Assembly (NCBI GenBank): GCA_007258455.2
Contig: VDFB02139063.1
Coordinates: 186,001 to 250,000 of the forward strand
Source of the DNA: Sequoia sempervirens
Taxonomy: Eukaryota; Streptophyta; Pinopsida; Cupressales; Cupressaceae
Length of the DNA: 64,000 nucleotides
Reading direction: 5' to 3'
Shown: piece by piece, positions 21,329 to 32,470 of the stretch
Layout of the letters: the number at the start of each line of letters is the position of its first letter
Numbering within the stretch: position 1 is the first letter of the stretch
Program-made: the position numbers and the translations under genes
Notes under the pieces: model-generated
What the model saw: the letters and a program-made list of their open reading frames with translations, nothing else
Told to the model about the DNA's origin: nothing
The model's database searches: none

Positions 21329-23980
21329 TCAACTATCCATATTTCTAGGAAAAGGTGGCGGTGTGATATATCCGCCAGTAGTTGAGTCAGGTCCACTTGT
21401 AGGAGGTGATACTTGGTTAATACCTCCTTGAAGGCATGTTGCTATTTGAGCAAGTAATGCCTGGCTTGCATCAGCAGTCAATCCCATTTGTTGTGAGCCA
21501 CTCCCAACCTACATATTGCTGATGGTTGTAAAGGATGGTGTCAAAATGCCCATCATATCAAGCAGGATAGGATGATGGGTGGGTATAGGATCCCCCACTG
21601 TAGAATTACTTTTTCTCTTCTTTGCTTGTTTTGCTTTCTTTTCTGCTTCCTTTTGTAGATGTTCAGCCTTGGCCTACTCCTGTCTAATGGATTTCTCTTG
21701 CATTCTTATCATTTTCTGCTCATCTTCTATCACTTTCCTTGCTTCTCAGCCCTTGTTGCTTTTTTTATAATTGCTTCTGCTTCATGGTCTTCCTTTCTCT
21801 GCAACATTTGCTCCTTATGTTGCTGCAACTCCTCTTTCCTTTTCTTCTCTGCATCTTTTTGGTTGAACAATTCAATGAAGACGTCTGATGAACTAGTACT
21901 TGGGACTCCCTACTAAGGTGAAGCACTCCCGAACGACCTCTCTGTGATGTTCCTTGCACCCTCTGCACTGGAAGTTTCAAGAATTTTTTGATTGGTCTTT
22001 TTTTTCTATCCATCATGTGGGGTGCATGGCACAAACTCAAATTATTCCTCACTAATAGCATGGTCATCTTCACTTTGACCATCACTATGCTCTTTCCAAT
22101 TCCTTGCATTAGTGAAGTAATGTATTACTTCAGCTGCATCAACGTGTGGTGGGGAAGGCATAGAGAGGTTGACTTCTTCCTTAGTTGGGTTTATTTGCAC
22201 TCCAAGGTTTGTGGTTGCTTCATGCATCCATTCTAGTTGGCTAACTTGAGTTGGAAAACTCAGGCCTGTTGATGTAGTGGTTGTATCTTAAGTGGAGGGA
22301 AATAACTGGTTGAAGTTTTGGTTGGAAATCTGCTAAAACTTGTTGGATCTCTGGTTGAATGTGTGTTGTAGCTTCATCACCCCCATTGCATTCTGCTGCA
22401 ACATCACTTGCCACTTCCCTTGCATCATATTCCCTCACAAAACCATCTATTACATCCTCATTGTAACCAAGAAGATGCAAGCATGTATCTGTTGCCATAA
22501 CATCATCTTCAGTTTCCATTGTGATTAGTTCATCTTCTGTTCTAGGAGTTGCAACATCATCTTTAACAACATAGCCCTCACTTGGGCGCATGTCATTGTC
22601 AAGGGCTGACCGATTAAGAGGCCATATTCCTATTTTGCGGAACCCACTAACAATGTTGCTTGGTTTTAAGGCTTTTCTGAAAGCTTGGCTTGCAAGACTT
22701 GCCAACTCTTCACATCCAATATCAATAAGCGGGTTTGCAACCTGCCAAATGGTTCTTTCCTCTCTGAAATATGCCTTGAATGGAGCAAAAATGTTGACAT
22801 CCAATGGCTGTAGCTTATGACTGGTATGAGCAGGCAGCGTTAGCAAGCCTATTCCTAATTTTTGTGATTGTTCAATGGTCTTGAAAGCCACGTGGCTGCC
22901 ATGACCGTAAAAAATGAGAAGGGCCCTATTTGTCGGTGAAACCCCACCGGGGATATTAGCTACAAAATGCTCTAACCATTTGAGAAATAGTTCCTTTGTC
23001 ATCCACACATGTTCTTGGACTTCCATCAATGCCCCTACCTCGCAATTAAAGATATAGTTTTGCATGTGCCTCTTTGATTTAAAAAAGTAGAACCTGGGAA
23101 TGCTTATCCCAGCTACACTTACACAAGCCAGCACTGTGATCAACTCTCTAACTTTTGAAACCAAATGTGGTACACATTTTGTACCCAATTTGGTAATAAC
23201 TCTCATGCCACAATTCCTACCAGCCTGAATACCAGTCTCATCACAGTTCCATATTCAACTTACTCCATAATGGTTAAGTTTGATCAGGTTATCGAGGTTG
23301 TCGTAGAATGCTTGCACTATAGAAGAACGAACCATAATCGCTCTGTCACTGTCCACTCCTTCAACTATTCTGATTGTCAAATCTGGGTGCCTTCTTCAAA
23401 ATCCTGCCCACCATGACCTCCCAGGGACCCCATTTGTGAAAGGATTGGGTCGACTTGCAGTTATTTGGGAAATTGTGGCTTGTAGTTGATTTACTTGTAG
23501 TCTGTGGCCCAATCTTTCCATGTCCTTGCACCATTGGACAACTTCAATCTCCTCCTCTTCAGTTAAAATTGTACGTGGACCCCTCCTCTTTGTGGTGGTT
23601 TGTCCTAACAACCACGCCCTCAAACTGCTAGGTGGCATACCCCACTTGATTGCTACAACCCTGATTGAAATGTTGTGTTCTTCAACACTCTTAACTGCTC
23701 CTTCCATATCATCATATGTCCACTGCCTAATGGGTACAGGTGAGAGCAGTTGCACAGCAAGTTGAACATTTGGCTGAACGAGACGTTCAACTTCTATTGT
23801 GTTGGTGGCTTCATCTGCAGAGTCAGGAACATCTTGTGGGTTGGGATTTGCATGAAATTCCTCATCAAGTTGTCTTTCAATGAAGTGCACCCCATGAGTT
23901 ACTCTAATTGCACGTTTTCCTCTTCCTACAACCCTTGTAGTCCTTCTAGCAGGTGCCATAATTTTCCAATTAACCTGCAC
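21329..23980 (-). pseudogene. Pogo-type transposase (inactivated)
   Basis: Likely start is MAPARR at 23959 (or Met at 23980). Domains in order: a Psq-type helix-turn-helix (WTYDDMEGAVKSV to SSLRAWLLG), a CENP-B/Tc5-type second helix-turn-helix (GPRTILTEEEE to PFTNGVPGRSWWAGF), and a DDE_1 nuclease. The first Asp is in NCDETGI (near 23235). The second position reads IFYGHGSHV, where the family has DGHxSH, so the Asp is Tyr. The third is in LQPLDVNIFAPFK. There are in-frame TGA stops after WWAGF and after YGVS, and a frameshift near 22245. Beyond this a charged tail continues through an E/K/A-rich coiled coil and a Gly/Pro end to a stop at 21329. The enzyme would cut and paste the element in the nucleus; this copy cannot. 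Confidence 0.85.
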
Positions 23981-25079
23981 AGACAGTAAAAATTGAATAA
24001 CTTGTTAGTGCAACAAAGAATAACATGAGATTAGTTCATAGAATAATGTCAACAAAAATCATAGCGCTCAAACATTAATGACGCCCAAAAAAATCCACTG
24101 TTGAAAAAGCAATCTTGCAGGTGAAGAGAGGCGGAGACGTTTTCTGCAACTCCATATAAGATGAAATGAAAAAATCTTTGAAGATTAAGTATCTTATTAT
24201 ATACCCAATAAATTTCATAATTATACTTGGTCAAAATTCTGTCAATGTTCTGTTTAAATCACATTACATGTGATTACTTCATAGAATAATGTCAAAAAAA
24301 GGCATAGCAGTAAAAAAGTCGATGCCATAGACAGAATAAGATAGAATAATTCATGAGGGATCATTTTTCTACTAGTCGACAGTCACATGTAAATAGAATG
24401 ATTACAGTCAAACCCTTGTGCCATACACAAAAATGATTTTTAAAGATGCCAAAATGCAATCAAACACCATCGAACCCAATAAAAATCCACTATTGAACAA
24501 ACAATCTTGCAGGTGAGAGAGGTGGATCAAATTTCTACTGGTCACATGTAAACTCTACACGGCTTGATATGAGGAAACAGTACATGGCATGACTATATAT
24601 GTATGTATGTATGTATGTATGTCTACAATCTAATAAGAATATGACAGAATAAGACAAAATAATTCACGAGGGATCATTTTTCTACCAGTCGGCAGTCACA
24701 TGTAAATAGAAATGATTACAGTAAAACCCTTCATGCCATACACATAAATGATTTTTAAAGATGCCAAAATGCAATCAAACACCAATTTCTTACCAGATAT
24801 ATATATATACTATGATGAAACCCTACACATTCTTATCAGATTATATCTATATATATATATATATATATACAATCTACTATGATGAAACCCTACACATTAT
24901 TAAAGACGGATTTAGAATATAACTGTGATATGATTAAAAAATGGGCAATGTTAATGTTATTATATTTGATGTATGGTATAATGTTGCTATTATAATCTTT
25001 GATTTATGATGAATGTAGGTGAAAAAAATGTAACTACGATATGATTAAATAATGCTAAGTTGAATAGTTGAGTGAAAGC
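23981..25079. repeat. Pogo 5' non-coding region with local duplications
   Basis: Upstream of the transposase start. A block of about 130 bases at 24333-24463 (GACAGAATAAGATAGAATAA onward) recurs at 24641-24772, about 308 bases further on. A piece with CAATCTTGCAGGTGA recurs at about 24110 and 24508. CTATGATGAAACCCTACACATT occurs twice (24812, 24877), around a TA run. TATG repeats lie at 24596-24620. It may contain the transposase promoter, but no specific promoter element is claimed. Confidence 0.7.
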
Positions 25080-25465
25080 AAAATTATTTGTATGCTTGAA
25101 ATTAATGTAAACATTGAGTACATAAATATAAAAGATTATATTGAACAATAAAACAGACAACATAAATGTAAACATTAAGCCTGATAATAATGTAAACATT
25201 GAATATATTGAATAAATAAAACATTATGCCTGATAAATATAAAAGAGTATATTGAATAATGAAACAAACAACAAAAATGTAGAACAGTATGCCTGAAAAT
25301 AATGTAACCAGTGAGTACTTAAATAGAAAAGATTGTATTGAATATTGAAACAAACAACATAAATATAAAACAAAGAGGCTGAAAATAATGTAAACACTGA
25401 GTACATAAATATAAAAGATAATATTGAATAATGAAACAGGTCTACAACATAAATGTAAATCCAAT
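25080..25465 (-). repeat. Subterminal tandem repeats of the pogo element
   Basis: Four to five copies of a unit of about 65-90 bases. On the minus strand each contains some of ATTTATGTTGT, TTCAATAT, CTTTTATATTTATGTACTCA and TTACATTATTTTCAG. Only one copy is present at the opposite end (19620-19706). In other DNA transposons, subterminal arrays often bind transposase. Confidence 0.75.
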
Positions 25466-25771
25466 ATACTGATAAATAAACTCATGAATTTACTTATTCT
25501 GGGTGTACTGACCTGAATAAGCTCTCTTTTAAGAGGAATGCACAAAAGTTACCTTAGTAAGCTCTGAAGTTTGCAGAGGATATTCAGTGAAAGCAGGGGA
25601 GAATTCGTAATGAAAATGACCGTGGGAATTTCCTCTTAAAAAATCATTCGAATGGGTAAATTGAATGCATTGAATTGTGGTGGGTGAGTTTCAAATTTGA
25701 ATTTTTTGTGGGAAACAATCTGTCATTTCATTTTGTAGTGGCCATCTATGCCTAATTTTTGTCGTGGCCTT
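25380..25771 (-). repeat. Right terminal inverted repeat
   Basis: Longer arm of the inverted pair, ending GTCGTGGCCTT followed by TA at 25772-25773. It holds about 70 bases missing from the left arm, including a segment with TTCAAATTTGAA. Confidence 0.8.
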
Positions 25772-25773
25772 TA

Positions 25774-26994
25774 GGAAATCAATTTTATATTTGGTTTAAT
25801 TGTCAAAATAGGTGGCTCTATTAAATTTAGTCAGATATGTGAATTATACTATTTTTTTGGTATATTAGGGTGCCTTACACCATTAACTGTTTATGTAGGT
25901 ACCAAAAGTAGATGGAGTTAATGCATGAAGATGTCAAGGGATGTGTGGGTGATTGTGCAACTGATAGCTTATAAAGTTGATCAATGTTTTGTATTATGTC
26001 AGCATGTGCACCATTAACTCTTCATAATGTTTTAAATTATGTGACATTGTGCACCATTAACTGTTTATGTATACATGTAAATACAGTGCACTAGAAGCTT
26101 TAAGCCACTTGCATGGAGTGGTTATTGTAAACATCGGTGTACCTTATTTAATTCATAAATGACTTTATTTTGTGCAAGTTGACTTGTGTTGAAAACATAA
26201 TTGTAACAATATATGTTTAAATTTGTTTTCTTTTGTTGGTTGGTTACAGACTAAGTAGTGAACATATACTGGTGTAATGTTTAATTTTTTATTGGCATAA
26301 CTACAACATTTTAATGACTAAAATGTAAACGGATATTGGGGGGATAGGTGAACGAGGAGTGAACGGCAATCGGATCATGAACGACAATCGAGGGTTTTCC
26401 CCTAGCTTCAGCACAGGTAAAGTTTAAAATGAATTCCAAGTCAAGTGTGTTGAAATGCTTAGCTAACAGCCTCTTAAATAGATTTGTCAACAAGTCTCCA
26501 AGAAGCTTCTAGAATAAAATATTATTTTATTTCATTAAGTGACTTTTTGATATTATTTTATTTTAGTCACTTACTATTAAATTAATTAAATATAAAGTCA
26601 CCTTCTGATACATTATTTTTAGGATAACTTTATAAATAATTAATTTAATATTTAATTTAATTAAAATAATTAATTAGTCATCCTCATGAAATAACACTAT
26701 TTGGACAACTTAATTAATTAAATTAATCTACCTCCAATTTCGGGACATGACAATATTTAAGGTGGAATGAGTGATTTAGAGTAAGAGCTTAGCTTAAAGA
26801 TCCCATGTTTCACCATCTAACAACTAAATCTCCAATAAAACTCACCTTGTCACCTTATAATTTTCACCCTATTAAAGGAAACTATCTCTTTAGAAATAAA
26901 TCCCTTATCCAAACCTCCCCTAAAGTCTACCCTAGTATTGGGAGGCTTCCTAAATTTTTGACCATACTATTTTTCTTTCCTTCCTCCACATTAG
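25774..26994. other. No gene: AT-rich spacer
   Basis: Mostly AT-rich unique-looking DNA. The phrase CACCATTAACT occurs three times (about 25880, 26010 and 26050), twice followed by GTTTATGTA, hinting at a small local repeat. Weak frames at 26311-26493 and 26805-27005 have no recognisable motif. Confidence 0.5.
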
Positions 26995-27792
26995 TGTTAG
27001 GATAAAGTGACATTAACCTTGTAATCCTATTTCATTTTTACTTCTTCATGTTCCTTGGAATGTGTTCTAGGAGATATGAGAGAAAAATATTAAATTTTGG
27101 CATGTTGTAATTATATTTTAAAGAGAGAATTTAATATTGGTGGAGGTTACACATCGAATAGAATAAGGCATCACTCTTAGGTTCCCAAAATGGAATATGA
27201 AAGGTTTTAGAGTGGGATTCCAAGATTGGAGAAGAAAAGGTGTATGTTGGTATTTTATTGGGAAGTGGAAAGGTCACCCAAGCATCCAAAAGGAAAGGAG
27301 TTGGATAAGCTATGGGTTAGGTACCCATTTGAGAGTCTTGAATATACAATTAATATTTTATTATGTCTTATGGTTGTCCAAGAAGAGGACCGTTGGTTTT
27401 TGTAGGTGGTTTTGCACCTCTTGTTTCGGTTTACCATTTGTGGTTTTACCCCCCACAATTTCTAAAATTGGAGCCATGGGATGGTAATTTCATATTGAGT
27501 TCTTGCAAACTGTAATAGGGTGTTGTCGAGTTGATTAGAGATCAGTAGTGAAGTTTATTATTGTGTACTCTCATTGAAAGATTAATAATATACTTTTCCT
27601 CTTTTCTTGGGTGGAGTTTTTTTCTTGAAAGGGTTTCACCATGTATATCTGGTCACATTTTTTTTTTTGTTTTTTATATTATGATGTTTGCTGCAATCAC
27701 ATGTTTATTTCTGATTTGGTAATATGATTTTCAGATTTGAATTCACTTACATAAGTTCATATTCTAGCTTTCCTTTACCTTGTTTTTCAACA
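26995..27792 (+). mobile_element. Solo Copia LTR
   Basis: 798-bp LTR with TGTTAG...CAACA ends, flanked by the perfect 5-bp duplication ATTAG (26990-26994 and 27793-27797). It is homologous to the LTRs of Copia-A and Copia-B in reverse orientation, for example GTGACATTAACCTTGTAAT, GGAATATGAAAGGTTTT and TCAGATTTGAATTCACTTAC. No internal sequence is present, so it is the product of recombination between the two LTRs of a former full element. Frames inside (27197-27487) are not genes. Confidence 0.92.
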
Positions 27793-28099
27793 ATTAGGGT
27801 TTCAAAAAAAATATTACTTTGACTTCTTCACAATATTGCATAGTGTTAGCAAAAAAAAATATGGTGCTTTCTCCAAAACTTATAAAATAAGAATCTTGGA
27901 ATATCATAAGATTTCCTAACTATTGAATATTTAATATTTTGGATGAAATGTTAAGTCTATACAACACATTTGAAAGAAACTTAATTTACCAAGTTAGAAT
28001 AAACATTTTATAAGACTTTGAAGCTATAATCGATAATGATCTAATGACCCAATCATAAAGTGACACAAAAAAAGGATGAGTTACACCAAGACATGCATG

Positions 28100-29030
28100 C
28101 CACAATCTTAGAAACTTGATCTTAATAACAATAAATTCCACCATTAATGACCCAAATCTTCCCCTCCACTTATGGAATGACCCTCTTTTGGAAAAAGTGG
28201 GTGATGCCCTTGGTGATTTTTTTTTGGTGGATGATGAATCCTCTAACATTTTTCATTCCACCTTTGCTCACATATTCGTTGAAATGGATATATCAAAAGG
28301 ATTGTCTGCTGAGATTTTACTTAAATCTCCTAAGGGCTCTTGGGTCCAATCTTTGGACTATGAAGGGATTCCCTTCCGTTACAGAAGATGTTTCAAAATA
28401 GGTCAGGTGCTGCCCAATGTGAATTTGAGAAAAAAAAAAGGCAACTACTTGGTGGAGAGGTGCATCTCTACATCATTATACGGTAGAGAAGAAAACTTAA
28501 CAAAATAGGAGTTTTTTTGGAGGTGGTTGCTTTGGAACCATAGGGTTTTGGGTCATCCCCTCTGGATGTCTCAAATGGTGGGGTTGTTGATGCTAATATT
28601 GTTGAAACCCCTAAAGAGTGTGAGATTTGGTCTTAGGTTGTCACTTCTAGTGATAGGGCCCCAACCTTCATTTCTGGTGGCTTTTCTAATATGTCTGCAC
28701 CTGCACAGAAGAGTATTGTTGAAATCACCGAGACTGAGGTTGCAAGCATTCATCTTCAGGAAAATAGTGTGCTGGCTTGGCATGATAAGGCAACGCAAGT
28801 GGAAGAAGGTTGGATTATTGGTATGGGCAAGAAATCAAAACTCTTTAGGCCTTCTTTCGACATAACTTTGACGCTCCCACAAGAAAAGTTCTAAATGTAA
28901 ATCTTGATGGGTCTTGCTAGGGGGCCGATTTTTTTGGCTGGCTGCAAGCTGTCCTTTTTACAGCTTTGTTTTGGTTTGTAAATGGTTTTGGGTCCCTTCA
29001 AAACCTATTTTTTCCTTAATCAAAAACAAT
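28100..29030 (+). pseudogene. LINE ORF1 fragment (DUF4283 / zinc-knuckle type)
   Basis: 130-codon frame at 28116-28508 reads WNDPLLEKVGDALGDFF, DISKGLSAEILLKSPKGSW, then LDYEGIPFRYRRCFKIG. This is the familiar core of plant LINE ORF1 proteins, ending in a CCHC knuckle that here has lost Cys residues. Other frames continue the tail (28691-28894), and the segment ends GTCCCTTCAAAACC, then TTCCTTAATCAAAAACAAT, which looks like a LINE 3' terminus. ORF1 proteins bind LINE RNA. No ORF2 follows, so this is an internally deleted copy or a dispersed ORF1 piece. Confidence 0.7.
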
Positions 29031-30344
29031 AAATTCCACCAATACAAGATTTAGTACTACCTTTACTTAGCAAGATAGGTTTAGGTGTTTTTTACTATCT
29101 AAATTGAATACTAGCTTGGTTATGAACTATCTACCCCATTCCTTATGTTCATTTTCCCTAAAATCCTTTGAAAACATATATTTATAGATCCCTTATCCCA
29201 CTCATTTCACCATCTATTGTATTTGATTCATATAGGTGCTTATACATTAAAATGACAACTTTCATTATATGTAAGTGATCTTCTAGAGGTACTATTGGAG
29301 TTTAGGTGAAGGAACATGGTTCTTAGCATGATCATTTTTATTTGGTAGGTTTTTAATTTTTTAAATTGAATCAATAAGCTTTAAGATACCTAGATTATTT
29401 ATTCTAGCCTCATATTTTTGGGTGTTGCCACAATAATGGGTTCCACTTTTTAGGACATCCTAATTTTTGCCTGAAATCACATATTTTTAGAAAATACAAT
29501 GATTTAAGACTTTAAAGGTTCTATTTAAATGATTTTAATTAAAGAGTGATTGATCAAACTCCCTTAGATCAAGCCTCCTTGGATAGAAACTTGTTAGATT
29601 TAAACCACACCTATAATCTAGTCTCCTCTACACCTATCAAAATGCTGATAAAAAACCATTTTTGATTTTCCTTTTGGGTGATCAAATGAATTCATTTAAA
29701 TTTATGTTTTGTAAGCATGTAGCCCTTATTATAAGCTTCCCAAAAAGTATAATTTAAAATATGTTTAATTTGATTATTATATTTATTTTTTTATTTCTTG
29801 TGAATGTAGGATTTTCAATGAATATCAAGTTCTTTGTTTCACACATACGAAAAAATAGAAAAAAAGACAAAAAATTCTAAAAAATAAATTTACACTAGGT
29901 ATTGATGTCCTTATTCCAACAAAAAAAGAACAAGTTAAATCAAATGAATACAAAAAAAGTTATGCGGGCCGAAGTACACCTCTGTCCAAATTATAATTAC
30001 TATGACTTGGAAAACTAATTAAAAAATATATATGTAACAAATAATTATGAAAAAATATCCATGCACTAGATATTGGTGTGAAAATTTTGTATTTTAAAAA
30101 TTAGAATTTTATCTTGTCTATAAAAAAATTAATCCAGTCCGAAGTAAACATCACTTTTTAAAAATGTTGATGAGTAGAAAAAATAAGTTATTAAAAATTA
30201 CATAAAATGATTCAAAAAAAAAAAAAAAAAAATTTAAAAAAATATAATTAGAACCTACACAAAATATCTAACTAATAACTAGTTTTATTCATCTTGAAAT
30301 TCTTAATGGTTTAGCTACTATAGGTGTAAGAAAGTAAATATCTG
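29031..30344. other. No gene seen
   Basis: 1.3 kb of AT-rich DNA with no open frame of note and no repeat I can name. It runs up to the assembly gap. The last 350 bases contain long A runs (about 30210-30230). Confidence 0.6.
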
Positions 30345-30444
30345 NNNNNNNNNNNNNNNNNNNNNNNNNNNNNNNNNNNNNNNNNNNNNNNNNNNNNNNN
30401 NNNNNNNNNNNNNNNNNNNNNNNNNNNNNNNNNNNNNNNNNNNN
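30345..30444. other. Assembly gap of 100 N
   Basis: Exactly 100 unknown bases, a conventional placeholder for a gap of unknown size between contigs. Distances across it, including the spacing of the two duplicated loci, are therefore nominal. Confidence 0.99.
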
Positions 30445-30813
30445 TGACATTGTTCGGTTAATGCCTTATCAGAAAATTATTGATTGAACATATTTGTAGC
30501 CCACAACCAAAATGTTTGTGATGATTTTTTTCCATCAAGATTATCTATTATGTTCTCATCTATTTCAAGTAACCATTTAGGGGTTCTCATGTAATTAGGT
30601 GATACACAAAGTTTGTTTCATTGTTATGAAATATTTTACCCTCAAAGGGTGCTAGCAGCCCGTCTATGGATACCACTTTTCCATCCTCAACCACATAAGA
30701 CATCAATAAATTTTTTTTTCCCTTTCTTTTTATTTTCGTCCCTGAGCTAGAGTCTTACACATGGGGCCAATCCACCGTTACACTAGGGCATCATAAGAGC
30801 CATTTGAAAATTT
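30445..30813. other. No gene seen
   Basis: Mixed-composition DNA between the gap and the next coding remnant. No motif recognised. Confidence 0.5.
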
Positions 30814-31866
30814 GTGATTTCTAAGACTCCTCAGAAAAACCTAGTTCTCAAGTCGATTGAAGACCCCAAACCCCAAAGCTCGGTGAAAATTGAGCTTCTG
30901 GAAGACAGTCCCCACCCCAAGTCTAAAAAATCTAGTAAAAAATCACAAAGTCCTGATACTGTTCTATGGAAGGACTTGCTTTTGATTACACTGGAGAAAA
31001 GAAAGGATGTTTCAATGGAGATGGGGACTAAAAAGAAGAGAAAATTGTTTCTGCATGAACTTGGGGAAGAGGTGGACACTATTACTATACAGGATGATAA
31101 CGAGATGAAAGGCTCAAACCTCAGTGGAAGGAGGTCAAAGAGACTGGAAATGGAAACATCGAAGGGATAGGAAAGTAACAGAAACTCACAGAGCCCTAAG
31201 GAGAAAAGCACCCACAGTTCGCAGGATAGTGTGGAAAAGAAAGAAGAGGAAGATACTGATTCATCAACTGAAGAGATTCTTCATAGTTTGGGTGGCAACT
31301 CGGCTGAGGAGGAATCAAAAGCGAAAAGTGAAGATGGTAATGGTGATGAAGATAAGGCAGAGGTGTCGCAGCATGAGATGGCTCGGGAAGAGGAGGAAGG
31401 AAATGCTACTAAAAATATGGAGAAGGAAGAAAAAACTGGAAAAGAAGAAGACAAGGCCAAAGTTGACAAGAATGACAGGATTAAAAGACTAGAGGGGAGG
31501 ATGTAGGTCTTGGAAGAAATGATACATGAGGTGGAGGACAACAAAATTCAAGCCCTCAAAGATGTGGTGATGAGTATAATTGAGGATAGGCTGTAGGATC
31601 TGGAGAAAGGTATGAAAGAAAAAGGAAATGATAGTAGAATTCAAACCTTGGAAGAAGCGGTTAAGAGTGTGTGCTTGGTGGTTGATGCTGTCATGAAGAA
31701 GGCTATTATGGCTACTATTTTTGGTATGGGAAAAATAAAAAATTAGCAAAAGAAAAAAGTAGCGGGTGAAGGCGTGGATTTGGCTAGAAAGATGGAGCCG
31801 AAGGAAACACTGAACGAAATTGTTGAAGACTTGATGAATTCTTGGAAGCTAATCGAGGAAGCATAA
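30814..31866 (+). pseudogene. Acidic, coiled-coil ORF with four internal TAG stops
   Basis: One reading frame runs 351 codons from Met 30814 to TAA 31864, interrupted only by TAG at 31168, 31504, 31594 and 31744. The product is extremely rich in Glu, Lys, Ser and Asp (KSKKSSKKSQSPD, EEEGNATKNMEKEEKTGKEE), followed by a heptad-like region (RIKRLEGRM, VLEEMIHEVEDNKIQALKD, RIQTLEEAVKSV). No enzyme domain. It resembles the disordered coiled-coil part of LINE or LTR Gag-like proteins. The DNA downstream to about 32255 ends CCCTGCTTAATCAATCAAAAA, similar to the LINE terminus at 29010, so a LINE-derived origin is likely but not proven. Confidence 0.5.
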
Positions 31867-32261
31867 CATGGTTGCCTCACTGTGCTATTTTTTCTTTTTG
31901 TTCTGATGGCTTTTTTTGCTTTTTTTTCTAAGACTGTTATTACTAGTAATGGCCGATGGGGCCAAAACTTAAATATCTATAATGTTGTTTATATTTTAAG
32001 TAGGGACTCTATGATAGATGTTAATAAGTACTTTAGATGGTTAGGAAAGGATGCTAATGATGCTAGGTTAAGGTATTTTGATTCCTATGATAGAACTGCT
32101 ATGTTTAATCGTATGGGAATGGTTAAGCATTTTATTTGTGGGAGGGGGAAGTGTGGTGGGATCCCTATTTTTTGTTGTTTCTCACCACCTGCTATTCTTA
32201 TCTTGATGTACTAATTTGTTCAGGTCAGGGCCCTTTCCCTGCTTAATCAATCAAAAACAAT

Positions 32262-32470
32262 TTCATTTTCAATATTTTCAATGCTATCAACATTTTCAAT
32301 AACAATTCCAAGATTTTCATTTTCAATTTCAACATTTTCAATGTTATTAGAATTTTTCATTTTCAATACCAATTTCAACACCTTTTATATCAATTCCAAC
32401 ATTTTCATTTTCAATGTTGTTAATGTTTTCATTTTCAATATTTTTATTTTTTAATTTCAATATGATGTTC
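32262..32470. repeat. TTTTCAAT-type simple repeat
   Basis: About 200 bases made of irregular copies of ATTTTCAATNTT. On the minus strand it encodes runs of IENEN and NIEN. It begins directly after the LINE-like terminus at about 32255 and may be an expanded tail. Confidence 0.8.

Larger units (their letters stand above)
19389..25773 (-). mobile_element. Pogo-type (Tc1/mariner) DNA transposon with long TIRs
   Basis: About 6.4 kb with terminal inverted repeats. The left end (AAGCCACGACA...) and the reverse complement of the right end (AAGGCCACGACA...) match for over 200 bases, and more loosely to about 300. Both ends sit next to TA (19389-19390 and 25772-25773), the usual Tc1/mariner target duplication. 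It encodes one minus-strand transposase of pogo type, now dead. Pogo elements usually have TIRs of tens of bases and lengths near 2 kb, so size and TIR length here are unusual. The element also carries subterminal repeats and TA/CA microsatellites. Confidence 0.8.

Noticed and set aside
24990..25545. Frames rich in Phe, Ile, Tyr and Val resembling membrane proteins
   Set aside because: Antisense to the AT-rich subterminal repeats of the pogo element, with repetition at the DNA unit length.
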